DNA of 64,000 bases, from NCBI GenBank assembly GCA_963700185.1, contig CAVOWP010000011.1, forward strand, positions 1-64,000, read 5' to 3'. Each line of letters starts with the position of its first letter. Position 1 is the first letter of the stretch. Made by a program: the position numbers and the translations under genes. The stretch is from AP-15 sp963700185. GTDB lineage: Bacteria > Pseudomonadota > Alphaproteobacteria > ATCC43930 > CGMCC-115725. The notes beneath the pieces are model-generated. The model was not told the DNA's origin and made no database searches. It saw nothing but the letters and a program-made list of their open reading frames with translations. Positions 1-9,030 of this stretch are shown here, piece after piece.

Positions 1-1168
1 CGGCTGATGGTGATGGGGCTCGAAGACCGCGCGCCGCGCCCCGCCGAACTCGCCGAGATGATCGCGCTGTTGGAGGAGGGTCTCCACGCCGGCGCGCTGG
101 ATGTTCGTCGGGCCTCTTCACGCCGCCGGGCAGCTTTGCCGAGCCCTCCGAGATGCTCGCCTTCGGTCCCGTGCTGCAGCGTCGGAACGCCGCCTATTTC
201 ACCCATATCCGCGACGAGTTCAACAAGGTCCTCGATGCAGTCGCAGAGGCGATCGATTTCGCCCGGACCTCAAGGGTGCATGTCGAGATCGTGCATCTCA
301 AATGCTCGGGCACCGACAATTGGGGGAAGGCGGCGCAGATCCTCGGAATCATCGACGTCGCCCGCACCGAGGGTTGCGACATCGATTGCGACGCCTACCC
401 CTATACCGCCGGTGCCAATCCATTGAAGAACCTGCTGCCGCCCTGGGTCCAGGTCGGCGGCTTGGAGCCGATGTTGGCGCGCCTCGCGCTGCCGGAAACG
501 CGCGAGCGGATCCGCCGCGAGATCGATCGCGACGGGCTCAACAACTGGGGCCGCATCCCGTCCTGGGAAGCGGTACAGATCTCGGTGTCGCCGCGCCTGC
601 CGCAACATGCCGGCGAAACGATTGCCGCGCTCGCCGCAGCACGCGGCCGCGAACCAGTCGACCTCGTTTGCGATTACCTGATCGAGGACAACGGCGCGAC
701 GCGTGTGCTGATCACTTCGATCGCCGAAGAGGACATCCGGGAGATCCTGAGCTCGCCGTCGGCGCTGGTCGGATCGGACGGAAATTGCGTCGCCGATTAC
801 GGGGTCGTCAGCCAAGGGATGCCACATCCGCGATTTTACGGGACATTTCCGCGGATCATCGGCCGTTATGTGCACGAGCAGCACCTGCTGCCGATCGAGC
901 AGGCCGTCCGCAAGATGACGGGCGCGACAGCGCGGGCGCTGCGGCTGCGCGACCGCGGTTTGCTCAGGGAAGGCTACCAGGCCGACATCACGATCTTCGA
1001 TCCCGCCGACTTCAAAGACCGCGCAACCTACACCGAGCCGCACCAATACCCGACCGGCGCCCGCACGACGGTGCTCGTCAACGGCGTCGTCGTGGTCGAA
1101 ACGCGCAACACACCGGCGCCACACCGGGGACGGTCCTGCGTCGCGCCCCCGACGGCAGCGTGGGCTGA
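1..1168 (+). pseudogene. N-acyl-D-amino-acid deacylase (amidohydrolase 3 family), 5' cut by window, frameshifted
   Basis: C-terminal two thirds of a D-aminoacylase-like metal-dependent hydrolase, which releases D-amino acids from N-acyl-D-amino acids. Visible family signatures are MGLEDRAP, then SSGLFTPPGSF, then AYFTHIRDE with the metal-binding His, HLKCSG, SDGN with the catalytic Asp near the C-terminal half, and a closing amidohydrolase strand (GYQADITIFDP). The reading frame changes twice: near base 100, where one base is missing between GAL and CSSGLF, and near 1105, where the conserved tail HTGATPGTVLRR lies in another frame. The stop used here is TGA at 1166-1168. The start lies outside the window. 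It converges on the MmgE/PrpD gene with almost no gap. Because the protein is otherwise well conserved, these single-base shifts may be assembly errors and not true decay. Confidence 0.75.
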
Positions 1169-1171
1169 CAT

Positions 1172-2493
1172 TTAGGTCAGCCAATCCAGGCTCTCTTCCT
1201 CCTCCAGCCGCTGCAATCGCTCGAATCAGCGCTCTTGCAGGGTGCTCGCCGAGCGCGGCGCGGGTCAGTCGCAGGAATTTGTCGGCGAGTTCGCCGGGTT
1301 CGAGCATCCGCCGCTCTCGGCGCTGTTCGAAACTGCGGCCGTCGGCGAGCGCGATCGCCGCCTCCCACCATGCCCGGGCCCGCGCCGGCTTCCGGCACCA
1401 GCTTGACCTTGCGGCAGAGCGCGCGGATCGCCGGGTCGGCGAGCGCCGCCTCGTCGTAGCTTTCCGGGTCGCGCGCCTCGCGACATAGCGCCAGCGCGAC
1501 GCAGAACGGAATCGAATACTGCGCCAGCATCAGGTCGGGCGGCTCCAGGATGTTGTGGCGCTCGACCATCCGGGGGGTGCCGGTGACGGCGATCGCCGCG
1601 ACCTCGGCGCCGGTAAAGCCGTGCGCCGCCTGCAGGTCGCGCACCGCCTTGACCGCGGCGTGCGCGGTGGCGTGGCACGGATAGCGCTTCAGCACCGCGC
1701 TCGAGACGACAAACTCGCTGCCGAGACCGCGCGTCAGACTCGGCCGTATCCCATTCGGTGCAGAACACCGCAGAAAGCCGAACTCGCCTTCGATCATCGT
1801 GCGCGGCGCCTCGAAGCCGTCGGCGGCGAGGCTCGCCGCCATCACCCCGGCCTCCGACGCGCGCCCGAGATGCAGCCGCTTCACCATGCCGCCGTCGCCG
1901 CGGGCGAATTCCAGCAGGCCGCCGGCCAGCGACCCGGCGATGCCGAGCGCGTTGGTCATTGCCGCTCGCATCGAGCCGCAGCAGAGGCCGGCCGGCGACC
2001 GCCGCGCCGAACGGGCCGGTCGTGCCCGGCGCATGAAAGCCGCGCGCCTCGTTGGTGTGGCCGGTGGCGCGGCCGATGCGGATCATCACCTCGTTGCCGG
2101 CGACAACGGCGGCGATCAGCGCCCGGCCATTGCGCCGCGCTCCTGCGCGATCGCGAGGGCCGGCGGCAGCACGGTCGCGCCGGGATGCGCGCCGGCGCCG
2201 GGCCGCGTCAGGCTGTCGAGCTCGAAGGCATGCGCCAGCGCGCCGTTGGCCAGCGCCGCCGCCGGCGCCTGCACCGCCGGCCCGCCCCGACCGAGGATGC
2301 GGCATTTGCCGCCCGGCCCGGTGCGCTCGGCATAGTCGACGACGATGCGGCTCCACGGCAAACCGCTGCCGCAGATGCACGCCGCGACCGTGTCGATGAT
2401 GCAGTCCTTCGCCTGCTGCACGACCGCCGCCGGCAGATCCTCGTAGCGGAGCGCGGCGGCATATTCGGCGAGCTGAACGGTTTCCTGCGCCAT
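1172..2493 (-). pseudogene. MmgE/PrpD family protein (2-methylcitrate dehydratase-like), multiply frameshifted
   Basis: A member of the family of 2-methylcitrate dehydratase and cis-aconitate decarboxylase, which dehydrate or decarboxylate tricarboxylic-type acids. The N-terminus (MAQETVQLAEYAAALRYEDL, AKDCIIDTVAACICG) and the typical HAFELDSLTRPGAGAHPGA segment are in one frame. The central helices (MRAAMTNALGIAGSLAGGLLEF, HLGRASEAGVMAA) are in another. The C-terminus PGELADKFLRLTRAAL and the final EEEESLDWLT lie in further frames. At least four shifts are needed, near 2120, 2005, 1365 and 1215. GGAGG about ten bases upstream supports the ATG at 2493; an ATG at 2535 is an alternative. The whole family length is represented with no missing domain, so sequencing indels are as likely as genuine inactivation. 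Confidence 0.75.
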
Positions 2494-2549
2494 GTTCTCG
2501 ACCTCCGCTGGTGGAATCGCCTTGTGAAGAGGCAAATCGGCCCTTATCA

Positions 2550-2649
2550 GTCGTCATCACCGGGCTTGACCCGGTGATCCACGCCACCTCGTTAGCTGGC
2601 GTGCACTGTCAAGCACGTGGATGGCCGGATCAAGTCCGGCCATGACGAC
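2550..2649. repeat. Intergenic palindromic repeat
   Basis: Two arms of about 32 bases face each other around a 36-base spacer. The left arm begins GTCGTCATCACCGGG and the right arm ends GGCCATGACGAC, and they match in inverted orientation apart from a few positions. This GTCAT...TTGA...ATGAC layout is a widely dispersed alphaproteobacterial intergenic element. It lies between the start of the MmgE/PrpD gene and the start of the TcuA-like flavoprotein, where it could also fold as a transcript hairpin. Confidence 0.8.
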
Positions 2650-2665
2650 CAAATAGGATAAAGCC

Positions 2666-4162
2666 ATGGAAATACCCGGGAGCGAGGACCTCGACATCAT
2701 CGTCGTCGGGGCAGGCAATGCCGCGACCTGCGCCGCCTTGTCGGCGCAGGAGAACGGGGCGCGGGTGCTGATGCTCGAAATCGCCCCCGAAGAGGCGCGC
2801 GGCGGCAACTCGGCCTTCACCGGTGGCGCTTTCCGGGTCGTCTATCACGGCGGCGAGGATCTCGCGCGCCTCATCCCCGACATGAACGAGACCGAGCTCA
2901 GGGACGTCGATTTCGGGACCTACACCGAGGAGCAGTATTTCGACGATATGGGCCGGCTGACCCAGTACCGCTGCGACCCGGACATGACCGAGACCCTGAT
3001 CCGCCGCAGCTTCGAGACCGGCGTGTGGATGCGCGGCAAGGGGGTGCGCTTTCAGCTCGGGCTCGGCCGGCAGGCGTTCCGCGTCGACGGCAGGTTCAAA
3101 TTCTGGGGCGGGCTCGCCTGCCACATCTGGGGCGGCGGCAAGGAATTGATGAAGGCCCTGCACACAACGGCTGTGCGCGACGGGATTACGGTGCTCTACG
3201 ACACCCCGGCGATTAGCCTCCTGCAGGGCGACCGCGGCGTCGAAGGCGTGCGCGTGCGCCATCGGGGCCGCCTCCACGACCTGCGCGCCAAGGCGGTGAT
3301 CCTCGCCTGCGGCGGGTTCGAGGCCAATGCCGAGATGCGGGCGCGCTATCTCGGGCCGAACTGGGACCTCGCCAAGGTGCGCGGCTCGCGGTTCAACACG
3401 GGCCAGGGGCTGAAGATGGCGCTCGATCTGGGCGCAGCGGTCGCCGGGCACTGGTCGGGGGCGCATGCCGTCGCCTGGGACCTGAACGCCCCGCCCTTTG
3501 GCGACCTCGATGTCGGCGACCGCTTCCAAAAGCACAACTACCCGTTCGGCCTCGTCGTCAACGCCCGCGGCGAGCGTTTCCTCGACGAGGGCCTCGATTT
3601 CCACAGCTACACCTACGCCAAATACGGCGGCGAGATCCTGAACCAGCCCGGCATGTTCGCCTGGCAGATCTTCGACCAGAAGGTCGTCCATTTGCTTCGC
3701 GAGGAATACCGCATCCCGCGCATTACCAAGGAAAAAGCCGACAGTTTCGAGGCCCTGGCCGAGCGGCTCGAAGGCGTCGACCCGCGCCGTTTTCTGGAGA
3801 CGGTGCGGGCCTTCAACGCCGCGCCCAGACCCGAGGTGCCCTTCAACCCGAACATCCGCGACGGTCTCGCGACGAGCGGCCTCGCTATCGACAAGACCAA
3901 CTGGGCCCAGCGCCTCGACCAGCCGCCCTACGAGGCCTACGCCGTGACAACCGGCATCACCTTCACCTTCGGCGGCCTCAAGATCACCGGCAACGCCGAG
4001 GTCGAAGACACCACCGGCCACCCGATCCCCGGCCTCTACGCCGCCGGCGAAATCGTCGGCGGGCTCTTCTTCCACAACTACGCCAGCGGCACGGGCCTCA
4101 TGTCCGGCGCCGTCTTCGGCCGCATCGCCGGCAGAAGCGCAGCGGGGCACGCCAAGGAGTGA
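2666..4162 (+). CDS. FAD-dependent oxidoreductase, tricarballylate dehydrogenase (TcuA)-like
   Basis: Flavoprotein of the FAD-binding 2 superfamily, resembling TcuA/CobZ-type dehydrogenases that oxidise tricarboxylic compounds. An N-terminal dinucleotide fold (DIIVVGAGNAATCAAL, residues 8-23) is followed by RGGNSAFTGG, which contacts the flavin. Near the C-terminus are FGGLKITGNAEV, PGLYAAGEIVGG (around residue 455) and the closing NYASGTGLMSGAVFGRIAG. The length of 498 residues fits the superfamily. AGGAT lies seven bases before the ATG. It stands alone downstream of a palindromic repeat and beside an MmgE/PrpD gene, which hints at tricarboxylate catabolism. The substrate cannot be fixed from sequence; fumarate reductase/KSTD-like relatives are alternatives. 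Confidence 0.8.
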   Translation: MEIPGSEDLDIIVVGAGNAATCAALSAQENGARVLMLEIAPEEARGGNSAFTGGAFRVVYHGGEDLARLIPDMNETELRDVDFGTYTEEQYFDDMGRLTQYRCDPDMTETLIRRSFETGVWMRGKGVRFQLGLGRQAFRVDGRFKFWGGLACHIWGGGKELMKALHTTAVRDGITVLYDTPAISLLQGDRGVEGVRVRHRGRLHDLRAKAVILACGGFEANAEMRARYLGPNWDLAKVRGSRFNTGQGLKMALDLGAAVAGHWSGAHAVAWDLNAPPFGDLDVGDRFQKHNYPFGLVVNARGERFLDEGLDFHSYTYAKYGGEILNQPGMFAWQIFDQKVVHLLREEYRIPRITKEKADSFEALAERLEGVDPRRFLETVRAFNAAPRPEVPFNPNIRDGLATSGLAIDKTNWAQRLDQPPYEAYAVTTGITFTFGGLKITGNAEVEDTTGHPIPGLYAAGEIVGGLFFHNYASGTGLMSGAVFGRIAGRSAAGHAKE

Positions 4163-4244
4163 GACGTCGCCGTCCCCTCATCTTGAATACCCGAGCCGCG
4201 GCGATATATCGGCTGACTAGTCTGGACAGATTTTTCGCGCTGCA

Positions 4245-4559
4245 ATGAGGCAATCCCGGGGACATCCTCGCGCTGCCAAGAGGTCGATAAAGGCCCCCCA
4301 TCGCTCGCCCCCGGTTTGGAAGCTTCAGGATGCCAAAGCGCATTTCAGCCAGGTCGTGCGGCAGGCCAGAGAACTGGGACCACAGCGCGTCACGGTGCAC
4401 GGCAAGGACGCGGTGGTGATCCTGTCTGCCGAGGATTACGCGCGCTTGGCTCCGGCAGCGGCGCAACCAAGCTTGCACGCTCTGCTGTCTCGGTCGCCGC
4501 TGCGGGACTTGGATTTCGAGCATGGAAGTGTCCGCTCGCTGGTGCGCGACGTCGAGTCT
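4245..4559 (+). CDS. Phd/YefM-type antitoxin, fused by loss of its stop to a vapC fragment
   Basis: Prevent-host-death family antitoxin of a type II toxin-antitoxin pair. The core WKLQDAKAHFSQVVRQARELGPQRVTVHGKDAVVILSAEDY is the DNA-binding Phd fold, and the C-terminal DLDFEHGSVRSLVRDVE is the toxin-neutralising tail. In relatives the antitoxin ends at this point with a TGA that overlaps the toxin start (GTGA). Here one extra T in GTCGAGTCTGTGA puts the TGA out of frame, so the antitoxin reads straight into the first residues of the toxin. Residues 1-30 (a basic leader from the ATG at 4245) look atypical, and a start nearer residue 24 is possible. Confidence 0.7.
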
Positions 4560-4595
4560 GTGAGAGGCTGGCTCTTAGACACAAACGTAATCTTA
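4560..4595 (+). pseudogene. vapC toxin, first ~11 codons only
   Basis: GTG at 4560 opens VRGWLLDTNVI, the invariant N-terminus of a PIN-domain ribonuclease toxin with its first catalytic Asp. After about eleven codons the similarity ends and the sequence continues as the coiled-coil linker of a CheR-type histidine kinase. The remaining 120 or so toxin residues, including the other acidic catalytic residues, are absent, so no active toxin can be made. This marks a deletion or rearrangement breakpoint, or an assembly join. Confidence 0.65.
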
Positions 4596-5656
4596 AGGAG
4601 GAGCTGCAGTCGGTCAACGAGGAATTGCAGACGGTCAACAACGAGCTCACGAGCAAGATCGACGAGCTCGACCGCGCGAACAGCGATCTGACCAATTTGT
4701 TTCAAAGCACTCAGATCGCGACGGTGTTCCTCGACCGGGATCTCGTGATACGCAGCTTTACGCCGGAAGTGACCAAGCTGTTCAGTCTCATCCCCAGCGA
4801 CCGCGGCCGACCACTGACCGACATTGCCCGCCGCATCGACTACCCGGATCTGGAGAACGATATCCGAACCGTCTTCGCCGGCGAGGGGATCGAGCGTCCA
4901 GTGACCCTCGCCGGCGGGCAGGGCCATTATCTCGCACGCATCTTGCCCTATCGCGCCGAGAACTTGATCGATGGCGTGCTCCTGACCTTTGTCGATGTGA
5001 CCAGCATCGTCGCTGCCGAAGAGCAGCAGAAAGTGCTTACGGCCGAGCTCAGCCACCGCGTCAAGAACAGTCTCGCAGTGGTTTCATCGATTGCCGAGCG
5101 GACCTTGCCGGACGGCGAGCCCAAGGATGACCTGATCGGCCGTTTCCACGCGCTCGGGCAAACCCACGATTTGCTGTCCAGAGCCGGCTGGACCGAGGCG
5201 CCGCTGCGGGAGCTCGTGCTGAGAGAGCTCGCGCCGCACATTGCGGGCGATGGTTCCAACGCGAGGGTGAGCGGGCCGCCGATCATGCTCAAACCGCAAG
5301 CAGCCCTCCTCTTGGCCCTCGTTATGCACGAACTGGCGACCAATGCAGCCAAATACGGCGCCCTGTCGACCCCTGGGGGTCGCGTAAACGTCGCTTGGGG
5401 CATCACCGGAGACGGCCCTCGGCATCTCGAGTTGACATGGACCGAGCAAGGCGGGGCAGAAATCGGAGGTTTGCGAAAACGCGGTTTCGGCACCGAATTG
5501 ATCGAACGCGGCATTCGTTTCGAATTGGAAGGCGAGGCGGAACTCGGTGTGGTGGATGGCGGTCTACACTGTAGGATAGTGATTCCGGCGGATCCTAGGT
5601 ACCTGACCTTCGGTGCGTCGCCCGCCAAATCGCCGGTGGAGGAAGCTGCTTCATGA
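4593..5656 (+). pseudogene. HWE-family histidine kinase, 5'-truncated C-terminal part of a CheB/CheR-PAS-kinase protein
   Basis: What remains is: the coiled-coil linker EELQSVNEELQTVNNELTSKIDEL; a PAS domain (TNLFQSTQIATVFLDRDLVIRSFTPEVT); and the kinase core with H-box ELSHRVKNSLAVVSSIAERTL, N-box HELATNAAKYGALS, a WTE motif and GFGTELIERGI. In relatives this portion follows CheB methylesterase and CheR methyltransferase domains, which are missing here. The upstream reading frame is not kinase sequence, so the gene has no natural start; the break lies within vapC at about 4593. Its TGA overlaps the ATG of the receiver gene (ATGA), as expected for the native operon. Expression could only come from a fortuitous upstream promoter. 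Confidence 0.75.
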
Positions 5657-6033
5657 CGGCGGCGTTCGAAGGCCTCAGGGTCTTGGTTGTCGAAGACGAA
5701 TTTCTGGTTGCGACCCTGATCGAAGACATGCTGACATCTGCCGGTTGTGTGGTGTCGGGCCCTATTCCACGACTTGTCGAAGCCCTCGATGCGGTGGATC
5801 GCGGAACCTTTGATGCAGCGGTCCTGGACGTCAACCTGGCGGGCGACCGGATTGATCCGGTCGCGGACGTGTTGTCCCGGCGGAATGTCCCGTTCGTGTT
5901 CGTCACCGGCTACAGCAAGGGTGCCCTGCCGGACGTGCACGCCGAGCGCCCCCGCCTCTGCAAGCCGTTCAAGATGGCGGATCTGCTCGACATGTTGTCG
6001 AGTGTCGTCGCCCCTCCCAGCGCTTCGGCGTGA
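5653..6033 (+). CDS. Stand-alone response regulator receiver protein
   Basis: A 126-residue single receiver domain with no output domain, the usual partner of HWE kinases. The acidic pocket is VVEDEF (residues 15-18), the phosphoacceptor Asp is in AAVLDVNLAG (about residue 59), Thr is in FVTGYS and the conserved Lys is in LCKPF. The start overlaps the kinase stop by four bases (ATGA), so the two are translationally coupled. It is intact although the kinase upstream is truncated. It may act as a phosphate sink or shuttle. Confidence 0.85.
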   Translation: MTAAFEGLRVLVVEDEFLVATLIEDMLTSAGCVVSGPIPRLVEALDAVDRGTFDAAVLDVNLAGDRIDPVADVLSRRNVPFVFVTGYSKGALPDVHAERPRLCKPFKMADLLDMLSSVVAPPSASA

Positions 6034-6098
6034 GCCACATCGACGGCCATCAACCGCGGAACAGGCCGCGAGGAAACGCAACCGGCTATATTTGTGAG

Positions 6099-6470
6099 AT
6101 GGCGCGGTCTGGAGAAACGGGATCCATCTTTTCGAGCGGCAGGGAGTTGAAGATCCTCGACCGGCCGCCAGGTCAGATCCCGGTAATCGATTACGGCCCC
6201 TATTTCGCCGGGCGCGACATCATCCATGCGGTAACCAACCCGTTGTCGCGGTTGACGGGCGCCATCGACGTCTACGGCGGGGATTTTTTTGCCGCCTCCC
6301 GCAGCGAATGGGATCCGGAAACCCTGTTCGAACCGCCGTTCGACATGGAGAAAACTTACGATTGTTCGAAAACGCGAAGGCCCGACCCGTTCAGATTTGA
6401 ACAGGGTCCCGACGCCAAGCCATTAAATTCAGCACGCTCACTGCACGCGATGCAATCCGTAATCGGCTAG
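6099..6470 (+). CDS. Hypothetical protein
   Basis: An open frame of about 123 codons from ATG at 6099; the same frame is open from a GTG at 6030 that overlaps the receiver stop. I do not recognise a family. The segment GQIPVIDYGPYFAGRD resembles the N-terminal stretch of isopenicillin-N-synthase-like oxygenases, but no iron-binding HxD or distal His follows, so that resemblance may be chance or mark a remnant. The composition (many D, F, P, R) is protein-like. It converges on the small lipoprotein gene and their 3' ends overlap by about 30 bases, so at least one call may be wrong. Confidence 0.35.
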   Translation: MARSGETGSIFSSGRELKILDRPPGQIPVIDYGPYFAGRDIIHAVTNPLSRLTGAIDVYGGDFFAASRSEWDPETLFEPPFDMEKTYDCSKTRRPDPFRFEQGPDAKPLNSARSLHAMQSVIG

Positions 6471-6677
6471 ACAACCCTCAATCGGGTCGCTCTTATTCGC
6501 AGTCTTTGCCCGGTCTTCGCAGGCGGCGACGACTGCCGCAAACTCGTGCTTCGATGGCAGCTTTCCTGCCGCGGTTTGCCATTCGCGCAGTTCGGAAGAA
6601 GCGTTCGCGGATGTCACGCCGTCCCCCGTCGCGCAAGCGATCAGGCCAAGGTACACAACGAGCGCCACCCCCCGCAT
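6438..6677 (-). CDS. Small putative secreted lipoprotein
   Basis: About 79 residues with the start MRGVALVVYLGLIACATG, a short hydrophobic signal ending in a possible lipobox (LIAC). The mature part carries two Cys (ACEDRAK and GCLADYG) spaced as in small periplasmic proteins. AAGGGG and GGAG precede the ATG at 6677; a GTG three codons upstream is an alternative. No family is recognised. Codon pattern and signal peptide make it more convincing than the overlapping frames on the other strand. Confidence 0.5.
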   Translation of the reverse strand: MRGVALVVYLGLIACATGDGVTSANASSELREWQTAAGKLPSKHEFAAVVAACEDRAKTANKSDPIEGCLADYGLHRVQ

Positions 6678-6779
6678 CTCCAACACCCCTTAATTATTCC
6701 ACAAACTTTCCCCACCCGAACCTTACTCGGTAAGTCCGGGATTCGCCACTCTTTTCGGAATTCTGACAGCCGATGAGTT

Positions 6780-7841
6780 CTATTCGACCTCGGTGAACCC
6801 GAGCCGCTCGGCGAGGCCGTAGCCTTCCGCCAAGGTGCGCAGCTTGTACCAAGTGGCATCCTCGATCTCTATGCCGTTACTGCAGCGATCCTCTTCCCGC
6901 ATGTGCTCGATTTCGCCTGGATAGTATACGCCGCTGCTGCTTTCAGCCGGCTTTGTCGATTTTAAATATTGAACAAACTCGCCGATCTCCTCCTTGAACT
7001 GTGCGAGCGGCCGGAAGGCGTCGACCTTGAAGACGGCCATGAAACATCCGTCATTGTGACGCCCGGTCGGCTCGACCCCAAAGCCGAGGCCGGTCAACAG
7101 ACCGCAAAGGATCTCGACCATGACCGACAGGCCATAGCCCTTGTAACCTTCGCTGCCGCCGACCGGGAGGAGCGCGCCGCCTTGGCGCAGCTGGCTCGGA
7201 TCGGTGGTCGGCCTGCCGTCGCGGTCGATGATCCAGCCCGGCGGCACCGGCGTGCCGCGGGCGACCGAGAGCGCGATCTTGCCGGCCGCCGCGGCCGAGG
7301 TGGCCATGTCGAGATACAGCGGCCCCTCCAAATCGGACGGCATCGCGATCGAGATCGGGTTGGTGCCGAGCCGCGCCTCGCGTCCGCCAAACGGCGCTAC
7401 CGCCTTGGGCGAGCGCCCGGAATTCGCGGTGATCAGCCCGATCATCCCGGCTTTTGCCGCCATCAAGGTGTAGCTCGCGAGCCGGCCGATATGGCCCTGG
7501 CGAAAGACCGTCGCCGCCGCCACGTTCGACTTCTCGGCCTTTTCGATCGTCAGGCGCATGGCGCGCTCGTTGACGACGTAGCCGAAACCCCAATGCCCGT
7601 CGACGACCGTCGTGGTCGGCGATTCCTGGACGATTTTCCACGGAGCGCCGGGGATGATGTGGCCGACTTTGATGCGCTCGATATAGGTCGGGATCTGGAT
7701 CACGCCGTGCGAGTCATGGCCGGCAAGGTTGGCGTTGACGACGTGACGTACGACGATCTCGGCCTCTTCCGGCGGTGTCCCCGCCGCCACAAACAATGCC
7801 CGCCCGATCTCGGTCAGACGCTCCGCCGGGATTTTCGGCAT
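6780..7841 (-). CDS. Ldh family NAD(P)-dependent oxidoreductase (malate/lactate/ureidoglycolate dehydrogenase type)
   Basis: Ldh_2-fold dehydrogenase of 353 residues, which oxidises 2-hydroxy acids or related compounds with NAD(P). Family signatures are the N-terminal helix with NANLAGHDSHGVIQIPTY, VDGHWGFGYVVNERAM, FRQGHIGRLASYTLMAA (catalytic His and Ser region), MIGLITANSG, APFGGREARLGTNPIS and the late GYKGYGLSVMVEILCGLLTG. GGGAGG seven bases upstream of the ATG fixes the start; a longer open frame upstream belongs to the antisense of the next gene. It follows the first amidohydrolase by 14 bases on the same strand and is probably co-transcribed. The substrate is not determinable. Confidence 0.85.
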   Translation of the reverse strand: MPKIPAERLTEIGRALFVAAGTPPEEAEIVVRHVVNANLAGHDSHGVIQIPTYIERIKVGHIIPGAPWKIVQESPTTTVVDGHWGFGYVVNERAMRLTIEKAEKSNVAAATVFRQGHIGRLASYTLMAAKAGMIGLITANSGRSPKAVAPFGGREARLGTNPISIAMPSDLEGPLYLDMATSAAAAGKIALSVARGTPVPPGWIIDRDGRPTTDPSQLRQGGALLPVGGSEGYKGYGLSVMVEILCGLLTGLGFGVEPTGRHNDGCFMAVFKVDAFRPLAQFKEEIGEFVQYLKSTKPAESSSGVYYPGEIEHMREEDRCSNGIEIEDATWYKLRTLAEGYGLAERLGFTEVE

Positions 7842-7855
7842 CGTATTCTCCCTCC

Positions 7856-8905
7856 CTAATGGCCCGCGCCGAAGGCGGCGGGGTCGATTGTCATTCCGTA
7901 AAAGCGCTGCGGGTTGTCGAAGAAGATCTTGCGCTTGAGGCCGTCGGCGATGTCGGTGCGATCGGCAAGGGTCGAGACGGCATCGGGGAACTGACCGTCC
8001 CAGTGCGGATAGTCCGACGCGAACAGAATATTGTCGGCCGGGAAGAACTCGGGCACATAGCGCAGGGTCTTCTCTTCCGGCTCGCAGGACACGAACACCC
8101 GGCCGCAAGTCATGTATTCCGACGGCTTGGCCTTCAGGAGCGGCGCGTCGAAGGGCCGGAATTCGTATTCCTCGTCCATGTGCTCCATCCAGAACGGGAC
8201 CCAGCCGATCCCAGCCTCGAGGAAGGCGACGCGTAGGTCCTGATACTTCTCCAACAGCCCGCCGTAGATAACCGCCGTGCAGGCGATCAGCTGCTCCGGT
8301 GCATGCGACAATGTGTGAATCTGCAGAAAATTCTCGAAATGGCCCAGCGGGTCCATCGTGTCGCTGCCCGAGGCGTGAAACGCCACCGATACTCCCTGGC
8401 GCGCGCATTCCTCATAAAACGGCCAGAAATCGCGATGCGCGATATTGCGGCTGCGGTCGTAGGTATTGACCATCACGCCGACATTGCCGAGCTTTGAGAC
8501 TGCCCGCTCCATCTCGTCGATGGCGGCTCGCGTGTCGACATGCAACGGCACGAGGGCGACGGCCTTCAGCCGTCTGCGGTCGATCGCGCACCAATCGTAG
8601 AGCCAGTCGTTGTAGGCGCGGCACAACGCAATCGCATAATCGAGCTCGCGCACCCGCGTCAGCATCAGCCCGCCGGTCGGATAGATGATCTGCAGATCGA
8701 TCCCCTCCTGCGCGTTGTCGGCGAGGTTCTGCGCAGGCGACGGCGGCCGCTTGGCGGCAAGCGCGCCATTTTGCGTGCGGTCGAAATTGTCGGAGGGGTA
8801 GATACTTGTCCGGTTGCGGTATTGCTCCGGCAATCTTTCGCGATAAACGGGCTCGTAATCGACGGCATGCCCGTCGGCGTCGATGATCACCATGTCGTTC
8901 TTCAT
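7856..8905 (-). CDS. Metal-dependent amidohydrolase/decarboxylase (amidohydrolase 2 family)
   Basis: TIM-barrel hydrolase of the ACMSD/gamma-resorcylate decarboxylase superfamily, 349 residues. The N-terminal IIDADGHAVDYEPVY carries the DxDxH-like metal site, ASGSDTMDP lies mid-protein with a His just before it (SVAFHAS), LRVAFLEAGIGWVPFWMEHMDEEYEF is the characteristic barrel strand, and NILFASDYPHWDGQFPDAV supplies the late Asp and His. Such proteins decarboxylate or hydrolyse aromatic-derived acids. It lies between Ldh (14-base gap) and a second family member (125-base gap), suggesting one catabolic operon. Confidence 0.85.
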   Translation of the reverse strand: MKNDMVIIDADGHAVDYEPVYRERLPEQYRNRTSIYPSDNFDRTQNGALAAKRPPSPAQNLADNAQEGIDLQIIYPTGGLMLTRVRELDYAIALCRAYNDWLYDWCAIDRRRLKAVALVPLHVDTRAAIDEMERAVSKLGNVGVMVNTYDRSRNIAHRDFWPFYEECARQGVSVAFHASGSDTMDPLGHFENFLQIHTLSHAPEQLIACTAVIYGGLLEKYQDLRVAFLEAGIGWVPFWMEHMDEEYEFRPFDAPLLKAKPSEYMTCGRVFVSCEPEEKTLRYVPEFFPADNILFASDYPHWDGQFPDAVSTLADRTDIADGLKRKIFFDNPQRFYGMTIDPAAFGAGH

Positions 8906-9030
8906 GCGGGGACCTCCTCCTCGGCCGAATCCCGCTTATAGCATGGAGCGGCGGCCCTCACGGACTTTGTAATGCACTGCGCGTTTGCGGGAGAGGGGAA
9001 AACCCAACCGGCCACGGCTGGTGGCGAGGG

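Noticed and set aside
6780..8408. A 542-codon minus-strand open frame
   Set aside because: Only the part from 7841 down is the Ldh protein with its own ribosome-binding site; the rest is an out-of-frame reading of the amidohydrolase gene.
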